Assembly (NCBI GenBank): GCA_012522875.1
Contig: JAAYJP010000243.1
Span: 1 to 16,422, forward strand
DNA length: 16,422 bases
Direction of reading: 5' to 3'
Origin: Clostridiales bacterium
GTDB lineage: Bacteria; Bacillota; Clostridia; Christensenellales; Aristaeellaceae
Shown: piece by piece, positions 1 to 7,370 of the stretch
How positions within the stretch are numbered: the first letter of the stretch is position 1
Layout of the letters: each line of letters opens with the position of its first letter
Translations under genes and position numbers: made by a program
The notes under the pieces: model-generated
Seen by the model: the letters and a program-made list of their open reading frames with translations, nothing else
Database searches by the model: none
Told to the model about the DNA's origin: nothing

Positions 1-8
1 ATGCGCGA

Positions 9-2516
9 TTACTTGTTCTGCAAGATGATTCGGCCTTCTTCCACCGCTTTGACAAACACCAGCCCAATTTTGGGGTCGAACTGCGTGCCCAGATTGCGCC
101 TGATTTCATCCAGTGCGTGTGCCACGGACAGGGAAGGCTTGTAGCTGCGGGCAGTGGTCATGGCATCAAATGCGTCGGCAACGCACAGGCAGCGGGCGGC
201 GATGGGAATGTCCTCGCCCTTTAAGCCCCTGGGATAGCCCTTTCCATCCCAGCGTTCATGGTGCCCTATGGCGGCAGGTGTTACATAATCCAGGCTTGGC
301 AGGTACTTTATCATGGCGATAGAGCCTTCCACATGCCGCTGCATTGCCTTATACTCCTCCTGGGTCAGCGGCCCGTCCTTGACCAGGATACTTTCGGGAA
401 TGCCGATTTTGCCAATGTCATGCAGAAGACCCGCCTGCCGGATGATTTCAACGTGCTCCTGGTCCAGGCCGATTTCCTCAGCCAGCCGTGAGGCGTATTT
501 GGATACATTCTCTGAATGCCGGAAGGTGTAATGATCTTTGGCGTCAATGGCTGCGGTCAGGGCGTAAATGGTTTGGGCGCACTGTTCGCCAAAATGCAGC
601 GCTTCCGGTGTGATGTCAATAAAACTCTGTCCCTCCCGGTAAAGCTGGGTCCGGTTTTTGCCGTTCTTCTTGGCGGCATAGACAGCGATGCTGGCATAGT
701 GTATGGCTTCGTCCAGGCTTGAGGCGGCTGTGGGGAAGGAACAGATGCCTGCGGAGAAAGTCAGGAAACGGTGCCCCTCCTCCTTGCTGCTGCGCAGGTA
801 GTCTCCCAGCATATCGCGGATAATGTCAATATTGTCTGATACAGCGCCGGCGTCCTTAAATGGAATGGCCAGGATGAACTCTTTGCCGCTGTAGCGGCCC
901 ACCCGGCCCTGATTGCCTGTGACGGCCAGCAGGATTTTCGCGAAGTCCTGGAGCAACTTATCCCCGTGGAAGGATCCATAAAGCTCATTATAGAGCCTGA
1001 AATCATCCAGGCTGATAATACAAACAGTAAAGCTGCTTTTCCTGGCCTTCTCGAAATCCTCTTTGATTTTCTCCAGGAAATGGCGCCGGTTGTGAAGCCC
1101 TGTCAGCCCGTCCATCTGGGCCTCATTCTGCATGACAGAATAGAGCATAGCGTTGTTGGCGGCGATTGACATGATGGCGGCTGCTGACTCCAGGAAGATG
1201 ATGTCGCCGGGGCTGCCGATCTTCTGGCTGTCATGGTCAGAAAACAGGGTGACGGCGATGAGGCGACCGCCCTGGGTGATAGGAAGGATCAGGCGGACGC
1301 TCAATGCGCGCAGCATTTCCTTCTCGGTGTCCCACATGGCGCGGTAATGCTGCGTCCGGGAGAAATCCTTGAAGGACACTGCGGTTTTGTGCTCCCATAA
1401 CCAGGAAATCAAGGGGCTGGCATGGGGGATGACCACATCTCCGGACACAGCTGGCTTGGAGTGGGCCCTGGTCACAAAATCGCCGCTCTCCTCCCGCACA
1501 CAGACATAGGCCGCGTCACAGTCGATATTCTTCTCGATAAACTGGCCAAAGGTTTTGAAAATGAGCTGGCTGTCCAGAGATTCGTTGATCTCCCGGCTGA
1601 AGCGCCGGAGTTCCTCGTCCCGGGCCATTTGTCCCCGTGCAAAAAAAGTTTGAAGCAAAGAACGCAGCAGGTTATACACCAGCACCGTAAGCAGGGACAC
1701 AAGGACAGCAATGACGATCGTCTGCTGATCGGCATACTCGGAAAAGAGCCGGAGGTACAGTCGGTCCAGGGACGGGTAAACGATGGCAAGCAGCAAAGTG
1801 GTCAGTATCGCTGCCGCCAGGTAGACAGGGCCGCGCGAGGTCACCATCTTGAAGGTGATCATCCTTTTGCGGTGAAGAGCGTAAAACAGAAGCAGTGCGT
1901 TGATACCGCAGGCAAGCGGGTCTATCGGGAAAGAGCCCATGCCCGGGATGGCGGTGGTCAAGAGCCCCGCGAACATGAATGCCGCGCCAAGATACAGAGG
2001 CCGCATGCTGCTGGTGGGCATGCCCTGGCGCTTGACAGACAGATGGATCCGCCGCCCCGCCAACGCGAGGGTCACCACACCCACAACAAGGGGAAGCACG
2101 ACCCACAGGGTCATGGTATAGCTGAAAGTACGGGAATCTCCCTGCGCAGTGACTTCAGGTAATTGGATAAACACGTCAGAGAGCTGGAGCAGAATCAGCA
2201 GCAGCCAACTCAGCCCCAATACCAAAAGGGTAAAGCCACCTTTATGATTGGTGTAGTGGTGGATAAAATTATAAAGGAGAAAGGGGGTGGCGAAGATGCC
2301 GATCATGGACACATCATACCAGAAACGGACGCCGGGAAAGAGCATCGCCCGCATGGCGGCGGAGCCGCCCGTCCATGCGGAAAAGGCTAACACCAGCCAC
2401 ATGAAAGCATAAATCAGCCTGTTTTTCTTGGCGCTGATGCAGATGAGGAGCAGATAGAGATTAAGCAGGAGCGCAACCGTTGGGATCGCGACAAACAGGA
2501 TTTGGTTTATTGCCAC
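9..2516 (-). CDS. Nine-helix membrane GAF-GGDEF(degenerate)-HD-GYP cyclic-di-GMP protein
   Basis: Probable membrane-bound cyclic-di-GMP phosphodiesterase of about 835 residues. About nine hydrophobic segments fill residues 6-290, resembling a 7TM sensor module plus two extra helices. A GAF-like domain follows (about 310-460), then a GGDEF-like domain (about 466-628) and an HD-GYP domain (about 645-830). The HD-GYP part keeps HDIGK (from 699), HHE (752) and DGKGYP (757-762), so hydrolysis of c-di-GMP is expected. The cyclase signature reads SGKEF (543-547) instead of GGDEF, and the usual upstream RxxD inhibitory site is not visible, so cyclase activity is unlikely; the domain may only bind nucleotide. 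The start is GTG at 2516, seven bases after a strong GGGGGGAG. An in-frame TTG at 2549 has no such site. The start overlaps the end of the GH3 gene by ten bases, so the two are probably translationally coupled. Domain calls are firm; the sensed signal is unknown. Confidence 0.93.
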   Translation of the reverse strand: MAINQILFVAIPTVALLLNLYLLLICISAKKNRLIYAFMWLVLAFSAWTGGSAAMRAMLFPGVRFWYDVSMIGIFATPFLLYNFIHHYTNHKGGFTLLVLGLSWLLLILLQLSDVFIQLPEVTAQGDSRTFSYTMTLWVVLPLVVGVVTLALAGRRIHLSVKRQGMPTSSMRPLYLGAAFMFAGLLTTAIPGMGSFPIDPLACGINALLLFYALHRKRMITFKMVTSRGPVYLAAAILTTLLLAIVYPSLDRLYLRLFSEYADQQTIVIAVLVSLLTVLVYNLLRSLLQTFFARGQMARDEELRRFSREINESLDSQLIFKTFGQFIEKNIDCDAAYVCVREESGDFVTRAHSKPAVSGDVVIPHASPLISWLWEHKTAVSFKDFSRTQHYRAMWDTEKEMLRALSVRLILPITQGGRLIAVTLFSDHDSQKIGSPGDIIFLESAAAIMSIAANNAMLYSVMQNEAQMDGLTGLHNRRHFLEKIKEDFEKARKSSFTVCIISLDDFRLYNELYGSFHGDKLLQDFAKILLAVTGNQGRVGRYSGKEFILAIPFKDAGAVSDNIDIIRDMLGDYLRSSKEEGHRFLTFSAGICSFPTAASSLDEAIHYASIAVYAAKKNGKNRTQLYREGQSFIDITPEALHFGEQCAQTIYALTAAIDAKDHYTFRHSENVSKYASRLAEEIGLDQEHVEIIRQAGLLHDIGKIGIPESILVKDGPLTQEEYKAMQRHVEGSIAMIKYLPSLDYVTPAAIGHHERWDGKGYPRGLKGEDIPIAARCLCVADAFDAMTTARSYKPSLSVAHALDEIRRNLGTQFDPKIGLVFVKAVEEGRIILQNK

Positions 2517-4123
2517 GCGTTGCTCCCCCCTTTCCGCTCCAACCCGCAAATACCCCTGAAATCCACGATGTCTGCGGCTGGTGGATTGATTTTACGCAGT
2601 TTATGCCCGGCGTATTCTTCAAAACGGCGGTAGGAGCCCGTGGGTACCATGGTCACCTTCAGCGGCTCAACCTTGATCAGTTTCTTGAGGCTCTGGTAGT
2701 CCTGGTCGAAATAGCGGAAGTAAACGCTCAGATGCTCTTTGATGACCTCGGCACCGGCCGGGGATCCCTGCTCGGATTCTGGCAGTTCAATAAACATCTG
2801 CAGATAGGCATGCTTGTTGTCATCATATTCCTTGAAAGCGCTCCAACAAGCCACATTGAGCCGGGACATCTCCAGCACCTTTTCTATCTCCCGCTGGGTG
2901 ATACGGGTGAATCCACCGATATCAATCACATCCGGTACCCGGTCTACAAACTCGAACTGGGGAAAATCGATCCCGTCCTTGATGTTTTTCAGCCTCAGGC
3001 AGCGGAACACATCCCCCACGCGATAGCGGATGAAGGAACCGCCCTTCAGCACTGTCAATACGATCTCATAGAGTTGGTTGGGGCTCAATTCATTCATCAG
3101 GTAGGTACGGGGGACATAGCCTGGGTCGTCCAGGTTTTTGACCATCTCCCGCTCAGGGATAAACTCATAAAAGCAGGCGTCCGGGAATAACACCAGACCG
3201 TCCCGGCTCCAGGTTTCTGTTGCAATCAGGCCCGGCTCTGTTCCGCCAACGATTTCAAGGGGTTTTTTCCCCCAGCATCTTTCCAGTTCACCTTTATACA
3301 GCGTTGAATCGTTGCCGACGCAGACAAAAGTATCCAGGCCAAAGAGGTCTTTGGGCAGTATGGGCGTGTTATCCCTTCTGGAACGGTAGCGCGCTGCCAG
3401 GTAACGAATCAGCATTTTGGGAGAAAAGTCCGTCAATTTTGTCTTGCCATCGCTGCCGGCGAGCAGGTTCTGGCTGATGTAATACAGGAGGCTGCTCATG
3501 CCAAAGAACATATTCATGTCCTTTTTGAGCGCCAGTTTCAACCCTTGGGACATCTGCTGGCTGAATGGCAGCGTGAGGGCTTCCTGAACGGGGGGCATGA
3601 ACTGGAAGTTCGCCTCACCTTTCATGAGCTCCGGGAATAGGCCGGTGGCGTAGGGCAGGGGTGCCAGCGCGTAAAGCACCCTGGCATGTGGCCGCACATG
3701 GAATTGCCCCTTCTTGCTGGCGTGGCTTAAAAGCAACACGGCAAACAGGTTGTTGCGGTAGGTGTTCAGCATGCTGGCAGAGTAGGGGGCTGCCTTCCTG
3801 GGGTAGTCGCCCCCCTCCCAGGTGGTTTCAAGCCAACTCACTGGCGTTGCCGGCAGCTCCTCCGCGCGGCGCATCAGCAGGGTGTCCGCATAGTCGGCAT
3901 ATTTGGTCAGAGGCACTCTCGCGCGGAATTCCTCCACGGATTCCGGCACGGTGTTCCCCATGAGGCTGCGCCCCAGACGGGAAGCGCCCAGCAGGGTGAT
4001 TTGCTCCATGAGCAAATGCTGCTGCATTTGCATGTAGCCCTCAAGGGGCAACTCCAAAAAACCGCAGTATTCCTGCCATAATTGTTCGGGCGGTTCTTTG
4101 CGGAGTTTTGCCTCAAATCGCAT
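2507..4123 (-). CDS. GH3-family protein (acyl-acid amido synthetase-like, ANL superfamily)
   Basis: A 538-residue protein of the GH3 family, whose plant members adenylate acyl acids and join them to amino acids. Family marks visible are VPLTKYADY (70-78), the acceptor-type motif GGTEPG (293-298), LFPDACFYEFIPE (312-324), RYRVGD (366-371) and FVDRVPDVIDIGG (392-404). Length is close to the plant enzymes. The phosphate-binding stretch expected as a TSGT.G.PK-type motif is replaced around residues 98-112 by a sequence with TTWEGG and a PRK, and the later GEK-type motif reads GGFTR. Adenylation may therefore be altered or lost. The ATG at 4123 follows an AGGA-type site and lies three bases after the methyltransferase-like gene, so the genes are co-transcribed. 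Cytosolic: no signal or membrane segment. Family membership is well supported. Substrate is unknown; a carboxylic or fatty acid is the natural guess given DegV upstream. Confidence 0.85.
   Translation of the reverse strand: MRFEAKLRKEPPEQLWQEYCGFLELPLEGYMQMQQHLLMEQITLLGASRLGRSLMGNTVPESVEEFRARVPLTKYADYADTLLMRRAEELPATPVSWLETTWEGGDYPRKAAPYSASMLNTYRNNLFAVLLLSHASKKGQFHVRPHARVLYALAPLPYATGLFPELMKGEANFQFMPPVQEALTLPFSQQMSQGLKLALKKDMNMFFGMSSLLYYISQNLLAGSDGKTKLTDFSPKMLIRYLAARYRSRRDNTPILPKDLFGLDTFVCVGNDSTLYKGELERCWGKKPLEIVGGTEPGLIATETWSRDGLVLFPDACFYEFIPEREMVKNLDDPGYVPRTYLMNELSPNQLYEIVLTVLKGGSFIRYRVGDVFRCLRLKNIKDGIDFPQFEFVDRVPDVIDIGGFTRITQREIEKVLEMSRLNVACWSAFKEYDDNKHAYLQMFIELPESEQGSPAGAEVIKEHLSVYFRYFDQDYQSLKKLIKVEPLKVTMVPTGSYRRFEEYAGHKLRKINPPAADIVDFRGICGLERKGGSNAWQ
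2523..2530 (-). promoter_or_regulatory. Shine-Dalgarno deciding the GTG start of the HD-GYP gene
   Basis: GGGGGGAG on the minus strand ends six bases before the GTG at 2516-2514. It lies inside the last codons of the GH3 gene. It favours the GTG over the upstream in-frame TTG at 2549 and over any later start. Confidence 0.7.
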
Positions 4124-4126
4124 GCG

Positions 4127-4696
4127 TTAATCCTGCCTGTGCCTTGTTGTTCCAAGGGCTTTTTTCAGGCTCGCCCTTGTGGGGATAAGAAACGGAGTGG
4201 TCTTTTTGTATTCCGCGTAGCCCGGGATTGTTTTTGGGAACACCCAAAGGTCCTGGTAAAAGACATACAGCGTGTTCAGCGCTGATGCCAGCACACCTGC
4301 CAATAGGAGCCCCTGGCTGCCCAGGGCCAGCGCAAGGGATATCAGCAAGGCAGGAAGCCACAGCGCACCTGGATGGCGGCAAAGGGCGTACATGCCCCGG
4401 TCCACAAGCGCATTTTCGCCGGCCCCCAAGTAGGTTTCCCCTGCGGGAAGCGCCAGCAGCAGTGTGATCGCCTCAAGACATGCCGCCAGGGCCGCCAGCA
4501 GAAAAAAGAAGACCCGCAACGGAAACGCCACTGTCAACCAATGCCCTGAAGAAACTGCAAAGGACAGGGAGGCAATCAAAAGCGCAATGGCGATGAGAAA
4601 AACAGCGTTGCCCCAACGCCTGGGCCCTGTGACTTTCAGGAGATCCGAGAGCAGCATCACAAGAAAGGATACGATGACGCCAGCGATTGCTGTCAT
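4127..4696 (-). CDS. ICMT/PEMT-like integral membrane methyltransferase family protein
   Basis: A 189-residue membrane protein with about five hydrophobic segments (roughly 3-20, 30-50, 58-84, 112-128, 130-146). The C-terminal half resembles the isoprenylcysteine carboxyl methyltransferase / phospholipid methyltransferase group: DRGMYALCRHPG (99-110) matches the SAM-binding G.Y...RHP signature, and GYAEYKKTTPFLIP (159-172) matches the terminal fg.eY..Y....f.P block. The acidic EE..L pair usual before the last block is represented only by QDL (148-150), so catalysis is not assured. The start is ATG at 4696, sharing ATGA with the stop of degV and preceded by CCAGGA inside degV. A longer in-frame reading to 4759 lies wholly within degV and is rejected. 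Methyl acceptor unknown; a lipid or small acyl molecule is plausible from the context. NnrU/DUF1295-like proteins are alternatives within the same fold. Confidence 0.7.
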   Translation of the reverse strand: MTAIAGVIVSFLVMLLSDLLKVTGPRRWGNAVFLIAIALLIASLSFAVSSGHWLTVAFPLRVFFFLLAALAACLEAITLLLALPAGETYLGAGENALVDRGMYALCRHPGALWLPALLISLALALGSQGLLLAGVLASALNTLYVFYQDLWVFPKTIPGYAEYKKTTPFLIPTRASLKKALGTTRHRQD

Positions 4697-5538
4697 TCCT
4701 GGAAGATAAGCCCAATGGCACCCTCGCCGGTGTAAACCCCGATGGCCACGCCAATCCATTCCACGCGTACCTGGGCATCCGGGTCTGTATTCAGAACCCT
4801 TTCCCGCATGCGTAACGCCTCTGGCTCGTTATTCGCGTGGCAGACAAACACCATACCGCCTTTTTTTGCGCGCTCATCGTAGTATTTTGCCACGCGTTCA
4901 AGTGCCCGGTCAAAACCGCGGGTGAGGTTCAATTCCTTGACCGTACCATCCCGGAACGTCAGGACCGGCCGGATTCCCATCAGGTCGGCCGCCAGGCACT
5001 TGACCTCGCCAATACGCCCGCCTTTTTTGGCGTTAGCCAGGGAACTCATGCAAAAATACACGCCGACCCTGTCCCTGATTTGGTCCAGCTCAGCCATTAT
5101 TTCCCTGGCTGTTGCGCCCTGCCTTGCCAAAATCGCGGCCTGAATCACCTGGTATGCCAGGCCATAGGAGACCTGCATGGAGTCATAGGTGTAGATTTTG
5201 GGCCCAAACCCCTCCTCCGCCAAGGTTGCGGCCGTTAGGCTGGCGGTGTTCATGGAGCCGGACATGCGGGAGGACACATTGATGCACAGGATCTCCTCAT
5301 AGTCCGAGGCGGTCTCAAAGCAGGTGGAATAAATATACGGATTGGGATGGGAGGTGGTGGGCAGGTAATCCACTTGGCGTAACAGCTGGTATAGCTTGGG
5401 CGGGTCAATGTCGATGGTGGTTTGATACTCACGGTCACCAAAAATAACCACATCCGGGATAACCGTAATACCATATTCACTGGCTATCTCGGGCGTAATA
5501 TCCGACACTGAATTTGTGAATACCCTGCATTTAGCCAT
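4693..5538 (-). CDS. DegV family protein (fatty-acid-binding, FakB-like)
   Basis: A 281-residue DegV-fold protein. In Gram-positive bacteria the best known members (FakB) carry a fatty acid to the kinase FakA. Visible family marks are FTNSVSDI near the N terminus, the ligand-pocket motif TTSHP (61-65), SSRMSGSMNTA (89-99), DS (119-120), KKGGRIG (171-177) and a conserved His at 234. Two motifs deviate: the pocket is usually TSQPS-like, and the C-terminal HTGPG-like motif reads YTGEG (269-273). The start is ATG at 5538, six bases after GAGGT; an ATG four codons earlier (5550) would destroy that spacing. It is the first gene behind the promoter at 5582-5610, and its last bases overlap the methyltransferase-like start. 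No fakA is visible in the window. Family certain; ligand inferred. Confidence 0.92.
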   Translation of the reverse strand: MAKCRVFTNSVSDITPEIASEYGITVIPDVVIFGDREYQTTIDIDPPKLYQLLRQVDYLPTTSHPNPYIYSTCFETASDYEEILCINVSSRMSGSMNTASLTAATLAEEGFGPKIYTYDSMQVSYGLAYQVIQAAILARQGATAREIMAELDQIRDRVGVYFCMSSLANAKKGGRIGEVKCLAADLMGIRPVLTFRDGTVKELNLTRGFDRALERVAKYYDERAKKGGMVFVCHANNEPEALRMRERVLNTDPDAQVRVEWIGVAIGVYTGEGAIGLIFQE

Positions 5539-5581
5539 ACCGTACCTCATTTTTTCTCATGGATAGGAATGTCTGCAAATT

Positions 5582-5610
5582 ATTGTAATACACTTTGTAG
5601 CATTTGTCTA
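5582..5610 (-). promoter_or_regulatory. Sigma-A-type promoter for the degV operon
   Basis: On the minus strand, TAGACA (5610-5605) and TACAAT (5587-5582) are separated by exactly 17 bases, each one mismatch from consensus. The surrounding 5551-5650 stretch is strikingly AT-rich compared with the GC-rich genes. The expected transcript start near 5575 leaves a leader of about 35 bases before the degV ATG. The rest of the 137-base gap (5539-5675) shows no gene and no convincing terminator after the kinase gene. Confidence 0.75.
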
Positions 5611-5675
5611 TATATTTTGTTATTAAATTAAGAAATTATTACATTAGGATGACGATACCGACGCGGGACGAATGC

Positions 5676-7370
5676 TCACGCCAGATCAGCTGGCCAGTCG
5701 GCCATCAGTTGGCTGGTGGCATCTTTCATGTATAAGGTGTTGCCGCCGATGAACTCGCGCAGGATACTCAACGGGGGAATCTCGTTGAATACCTCCGGCG
5801 AAACAGGAAGGAGGTAATTGAGAATCTTCAGAATCCGGTTGCACTTGATGAAGTGGATGCTGTCCTTGGGCACCTGTTGGAGGATGCTGTAGGAAATGGT
5901 CTTAAGAATCGGCAGCTCGTAATGCAGGGCGGAATTGAACATGATGTCCGCCTGTTCCTGGAAGGGAAACACCCACTTTTCTTCGCCGCGCCGGACGCTG
6001 TCCCACATGATGAGGGTGCGTTCAGGCGGGGTGGCGCGGAACTGGTAGTCGCGGACAATACGGCGAAGCAACCTGGCGTCAGTGGTGCGGATGCGGTTGT
6101 GATAGTCCAGGTTGAGGGCCGTTAATTGGCTGATATAGATTTTGCAGATCATCCTCAGGTCAAAGCCACCGTGAAGGGCGGGGTTGAGCGCGTGGATGCC
6201 TTCGATGATCAGCGGCTGGAGGGCGGTAACCCGCATCATCACCGGATCGGGTTTGCGGCGTTGATCCCGGAAGTCAAATCGCGGCATAGGGGTTTCGTGG
6301 CCGCCAAGCAGGCTGGCGATGCTCTCCCTGAACAGGGGGACATCCAGGGCATCAAGCGCTTCCAGGTCGGGTAATCCGTCCGTTTCAAGAGGGAGTTCAT
6401 CCCGGTTGCGGTAAAAGTCATCCAAAGAGATTAGCCTGGGCTCCAGGCCGCTGACCCTAAGCTGGATGGACAGGCGGTTAGCGAATGTGGTTTTCCCGCT
6501 GGAGGAGGGGCCTGAAACGAAGATGACCCGGGCCTGCCGTTTGATCACATCCTGGGCGATGTCAGCCAAAGACTGATTATGCAGGGCCTCATTCACCCGG
6601 ATGAAATCCCGCAGTTTGTTTTGGGCAATGAGGTCATTGAGCCCTGCGGCCGTGGAGGTATTAAGCACCTTGCACCAGTAATTGGACTGCGCGAAGATAG
6701 CCATTTGCTTGGGCAAGCTAACAAAAGACGCGGGACGGGAAATGTCTGCCCGGTCCGGGAGCAGAAGCACCAGGCCCGGGGCATGGTGCTGAAGGGCAAA
6801 AACCTGGGTATAGCCGGTTGAGGGAAGCATGGCGCCATAGAAATACTCCAGCAGGCCCCCGCAGGAATACATGTTGAAATGGTCAAACGGGCGGTATGAC
6901 AGCAGGCGGGCTTTGTCCGGATCCCCCCTTCCCGCAAAATAGGCAATGGCGTCCTCCTTGCTCCAGCGCTCCAGGATAAAGGGCAAATCTGCCTGGACGA
7001 TATCCCGCATGTGGCCTTCCAGGGCATTCACATCAGCGGCTGAGAGCCTGAAGCCGTCAACTTCCATATATACGCCCTGACCGATGGAGTGCTCGTTTCT
7101 GAGGATGAGGTCCGGAAACTGTTTCCTCATGGCAAGGAGCAGCACGAAGCGTATCGAGCGCTCATAGATGCGCCGTCCCTCTTCATGCAGGTAATTGATG
7201 CTGATCATTTCCCCGGGCGTTTCAACCGGGGCACCCAACTCCAGTACATCGCCATTCTTGAAGCAGGCCAGCACCTGGGAGGCGGTTTCGGGCAGGAGTG
7301 TCCTTACAACTTCATTCACGGAGACCCGGGGGATGAAATGGCCCTGGACGCCGTCAAGAGTGAGTTTCAT
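5676..7370 (-). CDS. Nucleoside (uridine-type) kinase with N-terminal TGS/ThrRS-like region
   Basis: A 564-residue protein with a phosphoribulokinase/uridine-kinase domain in its C-terminal half: Walker A GPSSSGKTT (287-295), DDFY (317-320) and EGIHALNP (390-397). The first ~260 residues resemble the TGS plus second additional domain of threonyl-tRNA synthetase; the N terminus reads like a TGS fold (1-60), and RNEHSIGQGVY (91-101) lies in the second part. Proteins of this build are common in Clostridia and usually annotated as nucleoside or uridine kinase; the expected reaction is ATP-dependent phosphorylation of a nucleoside. It is over twice the length of a classical Udk. The start is ATG at 7370, seven bases after a strong AAAAGGAGG, overlapping the exonuclease stop as ATGA. 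It ends the surE-led unit. Kinase fold is firm; substrate and the role of the N-terminal part are inferred. Confidence 0.88.
   Translation of the reverse strand: MKLTLDGVQGHFIPRVSVNEVVRTLLPETASQVLACFKNGDVLELGAPVETPGEMISINYLHEEGRRIYERSIRFVLLLAMRKQFPDLILRNEHSIGQGVYMEVDGFRLSAADVNALEGHMRDIVQADLPFILERWSKEDAIAYFAGRGDPDKARLLSYRPFDHFNMYSCGGLLEYFYGAMLPSTGYTQVFALQHHAPGLVLLLPDRADISRPASFVSLPKQMAIFAQSNYWCKVLNTSTAAGLNDLIAQNKLRDFIRVNEALHNQSLADIAQDVIKRQARVIFVSGPSSSGKTTFANRLSIQLRVSGLEPRLISLDDFYRNRDELPLETDGLPDLEALDALDVPLFRESIASLLGGHETPMPRFDFRDQRRKPDPVMMRVTALQPLIIEGIHALNPALHGGFDLRMICKIYISQLTALNLDYHNRIRTTDARLLRRIVRDYQFRATPPERTLIMWDSVRRGEEKWVFPFQEQADIMFNSALHYELPILKTISYSILQQVPKDSIHFIKCNRILKILNYLLPVSPEVFNEIPPLSILREFIGGNTLYMKDATSQLMADWPADLA

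Noticed and set aside
1422..2162. A 246-codon plus-strand open frame over the HD-GYP gene
   Set aside because: Rich in His, Gln, Arg and Gly with no domain; mirrors the membrane part of the real gene on the other strand.
2480..3190. A 236-codon plus-strand open frame over the GH3 gene
   Set aside because: Antisense to a well-supported GH3 gene, without a ribosome site or recognisable domain.
5640..5680. Terminator after the nucleoside kinase gene
   Set aside because: The stretch is short and has no stem followed by a U-run that I could find.
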